A DNA stretch of 64,000 bases. It comes from Rhodanobacter spathiphylli B39 (GTDB lineage Bacteria > Pseudomonadota > Gammaproteobacteria > Xanthomonadales > Rhodanobacteraceae). The notes beneath the pieces are model-generated. The model had not been told where the DNA came from. It searched no databases and was given only the letters and a program-made list of their open reading frames with translations. The position numbers and the translations under genes were made by a program. Below are positions 63,448 to 64,000 of this stretch, piece after piece. The DNA lies in NCBI RefSeq assembly GCF_000264295.1, contig NZ_AJXT01000005.1, positions 62,001 to 126,000 of the forward strand, given 5' to 3'. Numbering within the stretch: the stretch's first letter is position 1; each line of letters starts with the position of its first letter.

Positions 63448-64000
63448 TCAGGAATCCATGAACCCGCGGCGGATCGCAATGGTCACCGCGTGCGTCCGGT
63501 CCTCGGCATTGAGCTTGGCCATCAGGCTCTTCATGCGCGCCTTGACCGTGTCCTCGGAAATGCTGAGCGCCTCGGCCACCTCGCGGTTGCTCTTGCCCTC
63601 GGCCACCAGCCGCAACACGCTCAATTCGCGCAGCGTCAGCGATTCCGAACCCAGGTGATTGGCGATGTTCTGCGCCGCTTCCGCCGCCACCACGTGGCGC
63701 CCCGCCGCGGCCGCCCGCACCGCGCGCAGAATCTCGTCGCGGCAGGCGGATTTCAGCAGATAGGAAATCGCGCCCAGCTTCATCGCGCGGGTCACGCGTG
63801 CGTCGCCGGGGAAGGTGGTCAGCACCACCATCACCGCCTGCGGATAATCCGCCCGAATCGCCTGGATCGCCTCCAGCCCGTCGACATTCGGCATCTGCAA
63901 GTCGATCAGGGTCACGTCCGGCTGCAACGCGCGATAGCGCTCGATCGCCTCGGCCCCATCGGCCGCCTCGCCGACCACCTCCATGTCCGCTTCCTGCGCG
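63448..64000 (-). CDS. NarL/FixJ-type response regulator, C-terminal part
   Basis: The N-terminal few residues are outside the window; in frame, the sequence reads AQEADMEVVGEAADG onward. The receiver domain has the phosphorylatable aspartate in DVTLIDLQMPNVDG and the VVLTTFPGD and YLLKSACRDEI switch segments; the LuxR-type output helix-turn-helix is LTLRELSVLRLVAEGKSNREVAEAL (partial) with ISEDTVKARMKSLMAKL. It is a two-component transcription factor whose histidine kinase is expected upstream of it, beyond the window. Ends at 63448, 15 bp from the AraC stop. Confidence 0.94.
   Translation of the reverse strand, partial: AQEADMEVVGEAADGAEAIERYRALQPDVTLIDLQMPNVDGLEAIQAIRADYPQAVMVVLTTFPGDARVTRAMKLGAISYLLKSACRDEILRAVRAAAAGRHVVAAEAAQNIANHLGSESLTLRELSVLRLVAEGKSNREVAEALSISEDTVKARMKSLMAKLNAEDRTHAVTIAIRRGFMDS

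Overview
The window is a contiguous stretch of a high-GC gammaproteobacterial chromosome. The block kdsD-kdsC-lptC-lptA-lptB-rpoN-hpf next to hprK-rapZ-EIIA-HPr-PtsI, the short intergenic hairpin repeats, and the sequence of the core proteins point to Xanthomonadales, most likely the Rhodanobacteraceae (Rhodanobacter/Dyella type). No rRNA, tRNA, CRISPR array, phage gene or transposase was seen. Coding density is high; most genes start at ATG with a visible Shine-Dalgarno, and several use GTG or TTG.

Layout. 1-6133: end of a DinG-type helicase, small accessory genes (VOC protein, DUF4440-like protein, secreted hydrolase, MFS exporter) and a divergent AraC regulator/SDR pair. 6134-8575: a lower-GC insertion with a lipase and a DUF6795-like partner, lying between a complete LysR gene and a second 272-bp copy of that gene's 3' end. 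8576-11575: LysR regulator divergent from a DoxX, DODA-type dioxygenase and esterase operon. 11597-18441: signal peptidase, ABC-F ATPase, CreD-like protein with overlapping tsaB, and a YeiH-type permease divergent from its likely LysR regulator. 18481-25032: a regulatory phosphotransferase branch (PtsI, HPr, EIIA-Man, RapZ, HPr kinase), hibernation factor and sigma-54. 25130-28645: LPS export and Kdo synthesis (lptB, lptA, lptC, kdsC, kdsD). 28854-36583: BolA-like protein, murA, a repeat-rich gap, a DUF3108 protein, a 294-bp inverted-repeat element abutting purN, purM, a DUF2066 protein, a PerM-type protein and hda. 36651-37316: a low-GC pair with a possible Tse2-like toxin. 37392-45319: suhB, trmJ, a CNNM/CorC-type protein, a DUF47-Pit phosphate system behind a Pho-box-like site, an alkyltransferase-like protein and recQ. 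45625-51206: sugar porter, LacI regulator and a multi-sensor GGDEF/EAL protein. 51203-59275: LysR with two SDR genes, then a MarR-controlled tripartite EmrAB/TolC-type efflux operon ending in a second MarR gene. 59432-64000: catalase-like heme protein, hexameric tyrosine-coordinated heme protein, AhpD-like protein, two small DUF2384-like proteins, an AraC regulator and the end of a NarL-type response regulator.

Functional themes. The PTS genes here contain no sugar permease (EIIB/EIIC), so they look like a signalling relay beside sigma-54 and cell-envelope synthesis. Several loci carry readable regulation: a 20-bp MarR site placed in opposite orientation on both sides of marR, a perfect LacI-type palindrome inside the sugar-porter promoter, and a Pho-box-like site before DUF47-pit. 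The most unusual items are the effector-like cassette framed by a duplicated gene end, the 294-bp structured inverted-repeat element, the tandem-repeat gap after murA, and the pairing of a catalase-like protein with an HTHP-type heme protein.
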